NCBI RefSeq assembly: GCF_031085175.1
Contig: NZ_JAVHUY010000011.1
Span: forward strand, 62,001 to 126,000
DNA from: Phytohabitans maris
GTDB lineage: Bacteria; Actinomycetota; Actinomycetes; Mycobacteriales; Micromonosporaceae
Direction of reading: 5' to 3'
DNA: 64,000 nucleotides
A program made the translations under genes and the position numbers. Each line of letters begins with the position of its first letter. Position 1 is the stretch's first letter. Of the stretch, positions 54,661-63,650 are shown piece after piece. The notes under the pieces are model-generated. The model saw only the letters and a program-made list of their open reading frames with translations, was not told where the DNA came from and searched no databases.

Positions 54661-55929
54661 TCATCGCGGGTACGCCGGGAAGGCCCGGACCAGCTCGGTG
54701 ACCTCGGCGCGCACGCCCTCCAGCACGCTCCCGCCCGCCGCCGGGTCGGTGCGCACCGCCTTGGCGATCAGCCCAGCGATCTGCCGCATCTCCGCCTCCC
54801 GCATCCCCTGCGTGGTCACGCTCGGTGTGCCTACCCGGATCCCGGAGGCGACCATCGGCTTCTGCGGGTCGTACGGGATCGCGTTCTTGTTGAGTGTGAT
54901 GGCCGCGGCGTCGCAGCGCTGCTCCGCCTCCCGCCCGGTGACGTCCAGGTCACGCAGGTCGATCAGGGCCAGGTGGGTGTCGGTGCCGCCGGAGACCGGG
55001 CGCATCCCCTCGCCGGCCAGCCCGGCGGCGAGCGCCTGGGCGTTCTTGACCACCTGTGTCGCGTACCCCTGGAACTCGGGCAGCGACGCCTCGCGGAGGG
55101 CGACCGCCTTCGCGGCGACGGCGTGCATCAGCGGCCCGCCCTGGGTGAACGGGAAGACCGCCTTGTCGATCCGCTCGGCGAGCCCGGCGCGGCACAGGAT
55201 CATGCCGCCGCGCGGGCCGCGGAGCACCTTGTGGGTGGTGAAGGTCACGACGTCGGCGTGCGGCACCGGCGACGGGATGGCCTTGCCGGCGACCAGCCCG
55301 ATGAAGTGGGCGGCGTCGACCAGCAGGTAGGCGCCGACCTCGTCGGCGATCTCCCGGAACCGGGCGAAGTCGATCAACCGGGGGTACGCCGTGGCGCCGC
55401 AGATGATCATCTTTGGGCGGTGGGCCAGGGCGAGCTCGCGCACCTCGTCGTAGTCGATCAGCTCGTCGTCCTTGCGCACGGTGTAACCGACGGTGGCGAA
55501 CCATTTGCCGGAAAAGTTCACCTTGCTGCCGTGGGTCAGGTGGCCGCCGTGCGGCAGGTCCATGGCGAGCACGGTGTCGCCGGGCTGGAGCAGCGCCGCG
55601 TACGCCGCGAGGTTGGCGCTCGCCCCGCTGTGCGGCTGGAGGTTGGCGTGCTCGGCGCCGAAGAGCTCCTTGGCCCGGGCGATGCCGATCTCCTCCGCCT
55701 TGTCGACCTCCGCGCAACCCCCGTAGTAGCGCCTCCCGGGGTAGCCCTCCGCGTACTTGTTGGTCAGCGTCGAGCCGAGCGCGGCGAGCACCGCGGGCGA
55801 GGTCAGGTTTTCGCTCGCGATGAGCTGGAGCCCGCCGCGCACCCGGTCGAGCTCGCCGAGCACCACGGCGGCGATCTCCGGGTCGGTGGCCTCGAGTGCC
55901 GCGAAGTCAGGCCCCCAAAAGTCGCTCAT
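54661..55929 (-). CDS. glyA: Serine hydroxymethyltransferase
   Basis: 422 residues. The PLP-lysine segment is [16 protein letters not shown], and [20 protein letters not shown] near the N-terminus and [13 protein letters not shown] are canonical. It interconverts serine and glycine with tetrahydrofolate, the main one-carbon source. ATG 55929 and its GAGGA site, five bases upstream, are supplied by a repeat-encoded mini-ORF whose stop overlaps this start (ATGA). Native regulation could therefore include coupling to that mini-ORF. Confidence 0.95.
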   Translation of the reverse strand: MSDFWGPDFAALEATDPEIAAVVLGELDRVRGGLQLIASENLTSPAVLAALGSTLTNKYAEGYPGRRYYGGCAEVDKAEEIGIARAKELFGAEHANLQPHSGASANLAAYAALLQPGDTVLAMDLPHGGHLTHGSKVNFSGKWFATVGYTVRKDDELIDYDEVRELALAHRPKMIICGATAYPRLIDFARFREIADEVGAYLLVDAAHFIGLVAGKAIPSPVPHADVVTFTTHKVLRGPRGGMILCRAGLAERIDKAVFPFTQGGPLMHAVAAKAVALREASLPEFQGYATQVVKNAQALAAGLAGEGMRPVSGGTDTHLALIDLRDLDVTGREAEQRCDAAAITLNKNAIPYDPQKPMVASGIRVGTPSVTTQGMREAEMRQIAGLIAKAVRTDPAAGGSVLEGVRAEVTELVRAFPAYPR

Positions 55930-56009
55930 GCCCGTCCTCGCTTCGCTGCGGGCGGGCACGAGGCTCCCGAAGGGCTGTGCCTTCTGATTCGCTCGCTTCG
56001 CTCCCTCAT
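55926..56009 (-). CDS. Repeat-encoded mini-ORF (27 residues) coupled to glyA
   Basis: 84 bases, same length as the mini-ORFs at 35470-35633. The peptide begins [17 protein letters not shown] and ends [10 protein letters not shown], diverged from but clearly related to MSERSERIIELSASGAS. Its TGA overlaps the glyA ATG. It starts 9 bases after the PBP stop, so it could be translated from the same message. Confidence 0.6.
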   Translation of the reverse strand: MRERSERIRRHSPSGASCPPAAKRGRA

Positions 56010-56018
56010 TGGGGCAGT

Positions 56019-58085
56019 TTAGGGGCCACCGAAGGCCGCGCCCGCGCTCGGAGGGGTGAACTCCTGCCTCGACTCGCCGGAGAGCGCCGAGGCCATCGTC
56101 CGGGCCACCGCCACGATCACGTCCCGCTGGATCGCCGAACCGACGTGGTCCCGCGGGTCGTCCGGGTTGGCGGCGATCGAGGCGACGGCGAGCTGCGGGG
56201 TGAAGCCGACGAACGACTCGGTCGAGGCGTCCTCGGAGCTACCCGTCTTGCCGGCCACCGGCCGCCCGTCCAGGATCTCGGAGACCTGTTCGGCGGTGCC
56301 GCCGTCGCAGCGGCCGTACGTGGACTGGTCGCCCACCGGGCAGCGGGCCGCGTCGGTGGCCGCGCGGGCCACGTCTTCGCTCAGCACCCGCTCGCACTTC
56401 GGGTCGCCGGCGGCCACCTTCTCGCCGGACGAGTCGGTGATCGACAGGACCGGGGTGGGCTTGCAGTGCATGCCCTCGGCGGCCACGGTCGCGTACGCGT
56501 TGGCCAGGTCGAGCGGGGTGGTGGCCGCGACGCCCAGCGTGAACGAGCCCCATCCGGCCGCGTTCTCCTTGGCGAAGTTCGCGTCGCTCTCCGCGCGGAA
56601 CGTGATGCCCAGCCGCTGCGCCATCTCGACCACCTTGTCGGCGCCGACCTGCTGCTCCAGCCAGACGAAGTACGTGTTGACCGAGCGCCCGAAGCCGGTC
56701 CACATCGTGCGGTAGCCGTCCATCCACGACGGGTTGGCGTTGCTCGGGCACCACTTGCCGTCGCAGCTCCCCTCGCCGCTGGCCGGGTACTGGGAGACGA
56801 AACGGGCCGGCGCGTCGAAGCCGGTGTCCAGGGCCCGCCCGGACTCCAGCGCGGCCAGCATGGTGAACATCTTGAACGTCGAGCCGGCCTGGTACCCGTT
56901 GATCGCCCCGCCGCCGGCGACGAGCTGGTTGGTGGTGTCGTCGAGGCTGTAGTGGCGGTTGACCGCCATCGCGAGCACCCGCCCGGTGCCCGGCTGCACG
57001 ACCGCCATCGGGGCGGCCCGATCGCTGCCGTACCCGTACACCTCCAGCACGTTGCGCTGGGCGGCCTTCTGGATGTCCGGGTCGAGCGAGGTGACCACGC
57101 GGTACCCGCCCTGGAGCAGGTTGCGCTCCCGCTCCTGCGCCGTGGCGCCGAACTCCGGCTGGGCCATCCACCACTGCCGCACGTAGTCGCAGAAGAAGCC
57201 CCAGGAGTTGTCGCTCGAAGCGACGCAGCCGCTGGGCATCTCGGTGGGCTTGAGGCGGAGCGGCTCGGCCTTGGCCTTGGCGGCCTGCTCAGGTGTGATC
57301 TTTCCGGCGCGGGCCATCGAGTCCAGCACGTACCCGCGGCGCTCCAGGGCCTGCTCCTTGTTGCCGCCGATCGGGCTGTAGCTGTCCGGCGACTGCACCA
57401 GGCCGGCGAGCAGAGCCGCCTCGGCCAGTGTCAGCTTGGCCGGCGCCTTGTCGAAGTAGCGCTCGCTCGCCGCCGCGATCCCGTACGCCCCGGCGCCGAA
57501 GTAGGCGATGTTGAGGTAGCGGCTGAGGATCTCCTCCTTGGAGAGCTCCTGCTCCAGCGCGATCGCGTACCGCATCTCCTGGAGCTTGCGGCCGGCGGTG
57601 TCGGCGGTGGCCTCCTCGCGCTGCTGCGCGGTGAGGCTGGGGTCGGTCTTGAGGACGTTCCGGACGTACTGCATGGTCAGCGTCGAGGCGCCCTGCTCGA
57701 CCTGGCCGCCGGTGCCGTTGGCCACGAACGCCCGGATGACGCTGCGCAGGTCGACGCCGCCGTGCTCGAAGAAGCGGGCGTCCTCGGCCGCCACGATCGC
57801 CTCCCGCATGACCGGTGCCACCTCGTCCAGCGGCACGTCCTGCCGGTTGACGTCGTAGAAGCTGGTGATCAGGGTCTTGCCGTCGTTGGCGTAGATGTAC
57901 GAGCGCTGGGCCGGGGGCGGTGTCCGCAGGTCGCTGGGGAGGTCCAGGAACGCGTCGCTGGCGGACTTGGCGGTCAGCGCGAGCACCGCGTTGGCCGGGA
58001 AGACAGCGGCGGCCACGGCCAGACCGGCGAGCACGCCGCAGAGGACCAGGGTCAGAAACTTGGACAGCAGAGACCGGGCACGCAC
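56019..58085 (-). CDS. Class A penicillin-binding protein (GT51 transglycosylase / transpeptidase)
   Basis: 688 residues. N-terminal membrane anchor ([19 protein letters not shown]). GT51 domain has [12 protein letters not shown] with the catalytic Glu, [12 protein letters not shown], and [13 protein letters not shown]. Transpeptidase domain has SxxK in GSTFKMF, SxN in RSVNTYF, and KTG in AGKTGSSED. It polymerises glycan strands and cross-links peptidoglycan outside the membrane. There is no PASTA domain. It lies upstream of the mini-ORF-glyA unit on the same strand. Confidence 0.95.
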   Translation of the reverse strand: MRARSLLSKFLTLVLCGVLAGLAVAAAVFPANAVLALTAKSASDAFLDLPSDLRTPPPAQRSYIYANDGKTLITSFYDVNRQDVPLDEVAPVMREAIVAAEDARFFEHGGVDLRSVIRAFVANGTGGQVEQGASTLTMQYVRNVLKTDPSLTAQQREEATADTAGRKLQEMRYAIALEQELSKEEILSRYLNIAYFGAGAYGIAAASERYFDKAPAKLTLAEAALLAGLVQSPDSYSPIGGNKEQALERRGYVLDSMARAGKITPEQAAKAKAEPLRLKPTEMPSGCVASSDNSWGFFCDYVRQWWMAQPEFGATAQERERNLLQGGYRVVTSLDPDIQKAAQRNVLEVYGYGSDRAAPMAVVQPGTGRVLAMAVNRHYSLDDTTNQLVAGGGAINGYQAGSTFKMFTMLAALESGRALDTGFDAPARFVSQYPASGEGSCDGKWCPSNANPSWMDGYRTMWTGFGRSVNTYFVWLEQQVGADKVVEMAQRLGITFRAESDANFAKENAAGWGSFTLGVAATTPLDLANAYATVAAEGMHCKPTPVLSITDSSGEKVAAGDPKCERVLSEDVARAATDAARCPVGDQSTYGRCDGGTAEQVSEILDGRPVAGKTGSSEDASTESFVGFTPQLAVASIAANPDDPRDHVGSAIQRDVIVAVARTMASALSGESRQEFTPPSAGAAFGGP

Positions 58086-58148
58086 GTGCCAAGAGTTGCC
58101 GGCAGGGGCCTGCGTATACCAGGTCTGAGCCGGATTGTCAGCTAACTC

Positions 58149-58985
58149 TCAGCCGCGTCGTCGTTTCAGCAGTACCGCGTAGAGCGCGCCGAGGACGACG
58201 ATCACCGCTGCCCCGCCCCCGACGAGCGGGAGGGCGTTGGTGACGGAGACCGGCTCGGGCTCGGCCTGGATTTCCGTCGGCGCCACCGGCTCCGTCGGCG
58301 CAGGCGGCTCCGCCAGCTCCGTGGCGACCGGTGCTGCCGCTTTTGTGGCTTTCGCGGGCTTCGCCGCCGGCTTTGTGAAGATCACGTCCGAGCAGGAGTA
58401 GTACGTGTCCGGGGTGCTCGAATTCTGCCAGATCGTGTAGATCAGGTGGCGTCCGCTCTTGTCGGCCGGCAGCGTCCCCTTCATCCGGTACGCCTCGTCC
58501 CGGAACGCCGGGTCCGCGACCGACAGGAACGGCTTGCTCTCCAGGTCGGACCAGGCCAGCGGCTTCTCCGGGTCGTAGCCGTCGCGGGTCACGTAGAGCT
58601 TGAACCTGCCCTCGTGCGGGATCGTGCTCCGGTACGCGAACGCGAAGCTCGCCCCCGAGGTCAGCCGCGTCGCCGGCCAGTCCGCGCGGGCCAGGTCGAG
58701 CCCGGCGTACCGGTCGATGCCGGCGCTGCACAGCTTGCCGTCCGGGATCACCTCGCGGTCCCGCCCGTCGACGCCGGGCAGGCGCAGGTTGTCCCAGTCC
58801 GCCCACCGCTGGCGCCCGCTGGCCGAGAGGGCCGCCTGGCAGGCCGCCGAACCGGCACTCGTACCCTCGGTGCCGCACGCCGCGAGGCGGCTCACCGGGC
58901 TGGTCAGGGCGCCGTGCGCCCGCGCCGGAGCCGGGGCGGCCAGGACCACCAGCGCGGCCGCGGCGAGCGCGTAGAGCACCTTCAC
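58149..58985 (-). CDS. AA10 lytic polysaccharide monooxygenase with C-terminal membrane anchor
   Basis: 278 residues from GTG 58985. The signal peptide is cleaved after ARA, exposing His24 (HGALTSPVSR) as the first copper ligand. The second ligand is likely the His of TIPHEGRFKLYVT. GRHLIYTIWQNSSTPDTYYS is the conserved AA10 end. After a Pro/Glu/Ala linker, a membrane helix (VGGGAAVIVVLGALYAVLL) and KRRRG tail replace the usual carbohydrate-binding module. Oxidatively cleaves chitin or cellulose. No clear ribosome-binding site; a TTG at 59033 is also in frame but lies inside the palindrome. Confidence 0.88.
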   Translation of the reverse strand: MKVLYALAAAALVVLAAPAPARAHGALTSPVSRLAACGTEGTSAGSAACQAALSASGRQRWADWDNLRLPGVDGRDREVIPDGKLCSAGIDRYAGLDLARADWPATRLTSGASFAFAYRSTIPHEGRFKLYVTRDGYDPEKPLAWSDLESKPFLSVADPAFRDEAYRMKGTLPADKSGRHLIYTIWQNSSTPDTYYSCSDVIFTKPAAKPAKATKAAAPVATELAEPPAPTEPVAPTEIQAEPEPVSVTNALPLVGGGAAVIVVLGALYAVLLKRRRG

Positions 58986-59015
58986 GGGCTGTGGTACGTA
59001 GCCGGCGGTCCGCGA

Positions 59016-59065
59016 GATCAAAGCTCCCCTCAAGTCGTTGGAACGACTTGAGGGGAGCTTTGATC
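59016..59065. terminator. Near-perfect 50-base palindrome after the YrdC-like gene
   Basis: 24-base perfect arms (59016-59039 and 59042-59065) separated by GG; in RNA the loop would be a little larger. It begins inside the stop codon of the minus-strand YrdC-like gene. The arm contains AAAGCTCCCCTCAAGTCGTT, related to the palindrome at 20562-20623. Likely a hairpin terminator, and it lies just upstream of the LPMO gene. Confidence 0.75.
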
Positions 59066-59714
59066 ACAGCGAAGCGGCGATCTCCTCGGCGGTGACCGGG
59101 CCCTCGCGGAGCACCTCGGGCGCCGGACCGGTCAGGCGGACGAGCGTCGACGCCGCCGCGTACCGCACGGCGCTCTTGTCCTCCACCACCGGTACGTCGC
59201 GCACGTCGCCCCAGGGCAGCTCGTCGAGCAGGTCGCGGTCGAACGGGCGGGTCTCCTCGCCGGAGCGGTTGAGGCTGGTCGCGGTGATCGGCGCGTCGAG
59301 CGTGGCGATCACCTGGAGCGTGGCGGCGTGGTCCGGCACCCGGATCCCGACCGTCCCGCCCAGCGTGACCATTTCGTCCGGCAGCGCGCCGGTCTGCGGT
59401 ACCACGACGGTCAGCGGCCCCGGCGTGAACGCGCCCATCAGCTGGCGGGCGGCCGGCGAGAGCCGCGCGTACCGGGAGGCCATGCCGATCGAGGCGCAGG
59501 CCACGTGCATGGCGTGCGCGCGGTCGCGCTCCTTGACGTCGAACGCCGTGCGCAGGGCCGGCAGCGAGGTGGCCAGCGCGGCGAGCAGGTATCCGGTCTC
59601 GGTGGGGAGCACGGCCAGGCCGCCGTCGCGCAGCCGCCCGGCCACGAACTCGGCGTCGGCGAGCCGGAGCAGCCCGGAGTGCGCGGACGGCGCCAGGAAG
59701 TGGAACCGCGTCAC
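59064..59714 (-). CDS. YrdC/Sua5-fold protein (second copy)
   Basis: 216 residues. LRDGGLAVLPTETGYLLAAL, FTPGPLTVVVPQTG and TATSLNRSGEETRPF match the YrdC fold that makes threonylcarbamoyl-AMP. Key differences from the paralog at 60333-61088 are ETGYL in place of DTVYG and a degenerate KxR site (VKERDRAHAM), so activity may differ. GTG 59714 overlaps the phosphatase stop (GTGA). A palindrome follows directly. Confidence 0.85.
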   Translation of the reverse strand: MTRFHFLAPSAHSGLLRLADAEFVAGRLRDGGLAVLPTETGYLLAALATSLPALRTAFDVKERDRAHAMHVACASIGMASRYARLSPAARQLMGAFTPGPLTVVVPQTGALPDEMVTLGGTVGIRVPDHAATLQVIATLDAPITATSLNRSGEETRPFDRDLLDELPWGDVRDVPVVEDKSAVRYAAASTLVRLTGPAPEVLREGPVTAEEIAASL

Positions 59715-60331
59715 GAGACGGCCTCGGGCATGAGGGCGCGGGCGAGCGGGTCGACGGTGTCTTCGATCTCGTCCGCCACCCGGGTGAACGCCTGGTCGCC
59801 GCGGCCCCACGGGTCGTCGAGGTCGTCCGAGGCGACCGGCGGCGAACTGCCCCGGGCCGCGTTGACCGCCTCGACCAGGGCCACCCCGCGGTTGTACACG
59901 GCGTCGGGGGTGACGCCGCCGGGCGGCAGCGCGGAGAGGTCGACGGTGCCGAGCAGCCGGCCGAACTCGCCCAGCACGAACGTGCGGGCCGCCGCGTCGG
60001 GGCGCAGCGCCACCACGTACTCCTGCTGGTCGGCCGTTGCCGTGAGGACGAGGTCGGCGGCGTCGATCAGGTCGGAGCGGAGCTTGCGCGCGAGAAACCC
60101 GTTGGGGTCTGCGCCGCGGGCCCGCACCTGGCGCGCGGCCGGCGGGTTCATCTCCTCGCCGGCGTGCCAGCCGCCGGTGCCGGCGCTGTGGCTGTGCAGC
60201 ATCTCCTCGGCCGGCGGCGTCGGGCCCGCCTTGGCCAGCCGCTCGCGCACCGCCCGGTCGAGCAGCCGCTCGGCCATCGGGGAACGGCAGATGTTGCCCA
60301 TGCACACGTGCAGGACGGTGAACGGCGGCAC
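59711..60331 (-). CDS. Low molecular weight protein-tyrosine phosphatase
   Basis: 206 residues, longer than the common 150-160. C10-MGNICR16-SP is the CX5R phosphatase loop, SAGTGGWHAGEEMNPPAARQ the following conserved segment, and DDPWGRGDQAF contains the general acid Asp. It may dephosphorylate tyrosine kinases of polysaccharide export, or other phosphoproteins. GTG 60331 lies one base after the stop of the threonylcarbamoyl-AMP synthase gene and is preceded by a repeat-derived region. Confidence 0.9.
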   Translation of the reverse strand: MPPFTVLHVCMGNICRSPMAERLLDRAVRERLAKAGPTPPAEEMLHSHSAGTGGWHAGEEMNPPAARQVRARGADPNGFLARKLRSDLIDAADLVLTATADQQEYVVALRPDAAARTFVLGEFGRLLGTVDLSALPPGGVTPDAVYNRGVALVEAVNAARGSSPPVASDDLDDPWGRGDQAFTRVADEIEDTVDPLARALMPEAVS

Positions 60332-60332
60332 G

Positions 60333-61088
60333 TCAGGACTCCGCGTCCGGGCTCTGCTGGCTGGCGCTCGCTCCGCTCCCGCTTCGGCCCGGAGGCCGGC
60401 TCCCGCCGCCCTCGTCGCTCCGCTTCTCGGACCGGCGGTCGCCGGCCTCTTCCGGGCCAACGATGTCGGGCACGACGTCGCGGATCTTTTCGAACGGGAT
60501 CGCGCCGTTGCGCAGCACGCGGGGCACGTCACCGGTCAGGTCGACGATCGAGCTGGGCTCCGGGTCGAGCGAGGCGCCCGCCTCCAGGTAGATCCGCACC
60601 GCGTACCCAAGCTGCTCGCGGGCCTCCTCGGCGGTCTTGGCCGCCGGCTGGCCGAGCTTGTTGGCCGACGAGACGGCCATCGGGCCGGTCTCGCGGAGCA
60701 CCTCGAGCGCCACCGGGTGCAGCGGCATCCGCACCGCGACCGTGCCGCCGGTCTCGCCGAGGTCCCACTGGAGGCTCGGCGCGTGCTCGACGATGATCGT
60801 GAGCGCGCCCGGCCAGAACGCGTCGGCCAGGTCGCGGGCGAGCTTGGGGAGCATGAAGACCAGGCCGTCGAGCGTGTGGCGGGAGCCGACCAGCACCGGC
60901 GGCGGTGCCTGCGGCTCGGGGCCCTTGGCGTCGCGCAGGGCGGTCACCGCGTATGGCGTGAAGGCGTCCGCGCCGATCCCGTAGACCGTGTCGGTCGGGA
61001 GCACGACCAGCTCGCCGTTCTTGACCGCCTCGATCGCCGCGGCGATGCCTCGGTCGCGGTCGGCCACCAACCGGCAGTCGTAGAGCAT
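60333..61088 (-). CDS. L-threonylcarbamoyladenylate synthase
   Basis: 251 residues. The YrdC domain spans about residues 10-200 (KNGELVVLPTDTVYGIGADA, KLARDLADAFWPGALTIIVE, PMAVSSANKLGQPAAKTAEE). It makes the intermediate of t6A37 tRNA modification. The last 35 residues (SEKRSDEGGGSRPPGRSGSG and onward) are low-complexity and repeat-derived, not part of the fold. ATG 61088 overlaps the prmC stop by one base (TGATG). Confidence 0.93.
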   Translation of the reverse strand: MLYDCRLVADRDRGIAAAIEAVKNGELVVLPTDTVYGIGADAFTPYAVTALRDAKGPEPQAPPPVLVGSRHTLDGLVFMLPKLARDLADAFWPGALTIIVEHAPSLQWDLGETGGTVAVRMPLHPVALEVLRETGPMAVSSANKLGQPAAKTAEEAREQLGYAVRIYLEAGASLDPEPSSIVDLTGDVPRVLRNGAIPFEKIRDVVPDIVGPEEAGDRRSEKRSDEGGGSRPPGRSGSGASASQQSPDAES

Positions 61089-61993
61089 CACGGTGTGCAG
61101 TCTGCCACGTGAACGGCGGTCGCGTACCGCGGCCGGCCAGCTAGATCATGATGATCTTCGATGTCAGTGAAGCGGCTGTCCGCGCGGAGCAACGCGGGCA
61201 CCGCGACGCCCTGCGAATCGTCGTGCTCCACCGCGAAAACCCCGCCCGGGCGGAGCAGCGCCGCGGCCCGCCCGATCACCGGCCGGATCACCGCGAGGCC
61301 GTCGGCGCCGGCGAAGACCGCGTCCCGCGGGTCGTGGTCGGCGACATCAGCGGGTACCGGCGCGCCGGCTGGCACGTACGGCGGGTTGCAGAGCACCGCG
61401 TCCACCGTGCCGTCGAGGTCGGCGAGCACGGCCGGGTCGGTGACGTCCCCCTCCACCACGTGGATCGGGGTGTCGCCGGCGGCCGCCCGCGCCTCGGCGT
61501 TGCGGCGCAGCCAGGGCAGGGCGGCGGGCGAGCGCTCGACGGCGTACACCCGGGCGCCGGGCACCTCGCCCGCCACCGCGAGCGCGATCGCACCCGAGCC
61601 GGCACAGAGGTCGACCACGGTCGTACCGGGCGTTATCAAAGTGATCGCCCAGCCGGCCAGAAGCTCGGTCTCCGGCCGCGGGACGAAGACACCGGGCCCC
61701 ACCGCCAGGTCCAGGTGGCGGAACCCCGCGCTGCCGACCAGGTGCTGTACCGGCTCGCCGGCCGCCCGCCGGGCCACCAGAGCGTCGAACTCCCCGAGCT
61801 TGGCGGCCGTAAACCCATCTATCAGCGCCAATCGCCCACGAGGCACGCCGAGCACATGGGAGGCAAGGATTTCTGCATCGACTCTCGCCGATGGCATACC
61901 TGCCTTGGACAGCACGTTTGTGGCGTACGACACCGCCTGCAACGCCCGCGTCCGGTCCGTCCCTTCGATGGGGTGTTCCATATCGCCCGTCAC
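61088..61993 (-). CDS. prmC: Release factor glutamine methyltransferase
   Basis: 301 residues. N-terminal helical domain (AEILASHVLGVPRGRLALID, RRAAGEPVQHLVGSAGFRHL) and SAM-dependent methyltransferase domain with VVDLCAGSGAIALAVA and the NPPYVP catalytic motif. It methylates the GGQ glutamine of release factors, including PrfA encoded at the edge of this window. The start is GTG 61993 or ATG 61981; neither has a strong ribosome-binding site. A GGDEF gene separates it from prfA. Confidence 0.95.
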   Translation of the reverse strand: MTGDMEHPIEGTDRTRALQAVSYATNVLSKAGMPSARVDAEILASHVLGVPRGRLALIDGFTAAKLGEFDALVARRAAGEPVQHLVGSAGFRHLDLAVGPGVFVPRPETELLAGWAITLITPGTTVVDLCAGSGAIALAVAGEVPGARVYAVERSPAALPWLRRNAEARAAAGDTPIHVVEGDVTDPAVLADLDGTVDAVLCNPPYVPAGAPVPADVADHDPRDAVFAGADGLAVIRPVIGRAAALLRPGGVFAVEHDDSQGVAVPALLRADSRFTDIEDHHDLAGRPRYATAVHVADCTP

Positions 61994-62070
61994 GAGATAA
62001 TCATTGGATAGCGGGTCGGTGTGGCGACCCGGGGGTACGCCGGGGGTCTTCCGGGGGTTAGGAGGCTTGA

Positions 62071-63624
62071 GTGAGTTGGCTCGACCGGGTCACCGATCAG
62101 GCCGAAACGCTCCAAAAGGCCCGTAAGCTGCAGGAAAGCAGCCGCTCGGCGGAGGCGTGCGTCCTGCTCGACCAGATCCTGGCCACGACCGACGACCCGT
62201 TCACCCGGGCGGACGCCCTCGTGCAGCGCGTCGCCGCCTTGATAAACCTCGGCCGCACCGCGGAGTACAACGTGGCGGTCCAGATGGCCTTCGACGCGAT
62301 CCGCGACCTCGCCGAGCCACTCCTGCTCGGCAACCTGCACGCCCTCGCCGCGCTCGCCGCCCAGCACCAGGGTGCGCTGGAGCGGTGCGTGACCCACCTG
62401 GTGCACAGCGCCCGCGCCATGGCCACCGTCGAAGACCTCGACTGGGACACCGCCGTCGCGTGGAACGACCTGGCGATGGCGTACTCGTACCTCGGCTTCC
62501 ACGGCCACGCCCTGGGCGCGATCGAAAAGGCGCGCCAGGTGGCGGCGGCCGCGGAGGTGACGCCCGAGACGTTCGCCGCGCCCGGCATCCGGCTGCGCAA
62601 CGCGGTGGCGCTCGACCACAACGGCGACACCGACGGCTGCCTGCGGGTCCTGCGTGACATCACCGCCGACGCGGAGCGCTTTCTCGACGACAACGGCGGG
62701 GCCAAGCTCCGGCCGAGCGGCCGCGCGGCGTACGGGTACGCGATCGCCCGCCGCGCCGCGCTGGGCGAGCCGCCCGAGTCCTCCCGACAGGCCGCCCGAC
62801 TGCTGGCCGACGGCGGCGACGGGGCCCGCGCCCGCGACCTGCGCATGCTCGGCGAGGTCTGCCTCGCGATGGCGTCGGGGCGGCCGATCGAGGCACTCAC
62901 CCGGCTGGAGACGGTGGCCGTGTCGAGCGAGACGCTGGGCGCGGCCGAGCACGCCCGGCTGCGCAGCCTCACGTACGCGCGGGCCGGCGACCACGCGGCC
63001 GCGCACCGGGCCGACCGGCACGCGTTCCGGCTGGCCGCGCAGCGCAGCGACCGCCTCCGCGACGTGTACGTCGAGGGCATCGCCGCCCGGCTCGACCACG
63101 AAGACATGCGCCGCTCGGTCTCCCGCTACCAGGACGAGGCGCTCACCGACCCGCTCACCGGCCTGGCCAACCGCCGCCACCTGGAGCGGTACGTCGCGGC
63201 GATGGTGGCCCGGGGCGAGCGGGCCACGGTCGGCGTCTGCGACCTCGACGGCTTCAAGGCGGTCAACACCGCGCACGGCCACCTCTCCGGCGACCTGGTG
63301 CTCCAGCGCATCGCCGGCGTGATCAACAGGGTCATGCGCCGCGGTGACTTCGTCGCGCGGTACGGCGGCGACGAGTTCGTGGTCGTGCTGCCCGGCGCCG
63401 GCATGGCCGAGGCGGCCGAGGTGGGCCGCCGGATCGGCACGGCCGTCGAGGCGGAAGACTGGGAGTCGCTCGTGCCCGGCACGCCGGTGGGCGTCAGCGT
63501 CGGGTTCGCCGAGGTCAGCGCCGCAGCCAACCTGCGCGAGGCGCTCGGCACCGCGTTCGAGCTCGCCGACCGCGCGATGCTCCGCGCCAAGCCCGGCGCC
63601 CGCCCCCAGCCCGTCGCTTCCTGA
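62071..63624 (+). CDS. TPR-like / GGDEF diguanylate cyclase
   Basis: 517 residues. About 1-340 is an all-helical array of tetratricopeptide-like pairs (AWNDLAMAYSYLGFHGHALG is one). About 345-515 is a GGDEF domain: LTDPLTGLANRRHLERYV, ICDLDGFK-like VCDLDGFKAVN, and catalytic GGDEF at 432-436. An RRGD inhibitory I-site lies five residues before GGDEF, so product feedback is expected. Makes c-di-GMP. There are no membrane helices. GTG 62071 has a perfect AGGAGG five bases upstream. It interrupts the usual prfA-prmC adjacency. Confidence 0.93.
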   Translation: MSWLDRVTDQAETLQKARKLQESSRSAEACVLLDQILATTDDPFTRADALVQRVAALINLGRTAEYNVAVQMAFDAIRDLAEPLLLGNLHALAALAAQHQGALERCVTHLVHSARAMATVEDLDWDTAVAWNDLAMAYSYLGFHGHALGAIEKARQVAAAAEVTPETFAAPGIRLRNAVALDHNGDTDGCLRVLRDITADAERFLDDNGGAKLRPSGRAAYGYAIARRAALGEPPESSRQAARLLADGGDGARARDLRMLGEVCLAMASGRPIEALTRLETVAVSSETLGAAEHARLRSLTYARAGDHAAAHRADRHAFRLAAQRSDRLRDVYVEGIAARLDHEDMRRSVSRYQDEALTDPLTGLANRRHLERYVAAMVARGERATVGVCDLDGFKAVNTAHGHLSGDLVLQRIAGVINRVMRRGDFVARYGGDEFVVVLPGAGMAEAAEVGRRIGTAVEAEDWESLVPGTPVGVSVGFAEVSAAANLREALGTAFELADRAMLRAKPGARPQPVAS

Positions 63625-63650
63625 GCCGTGATCGGCGCTCACCCGCGGCA

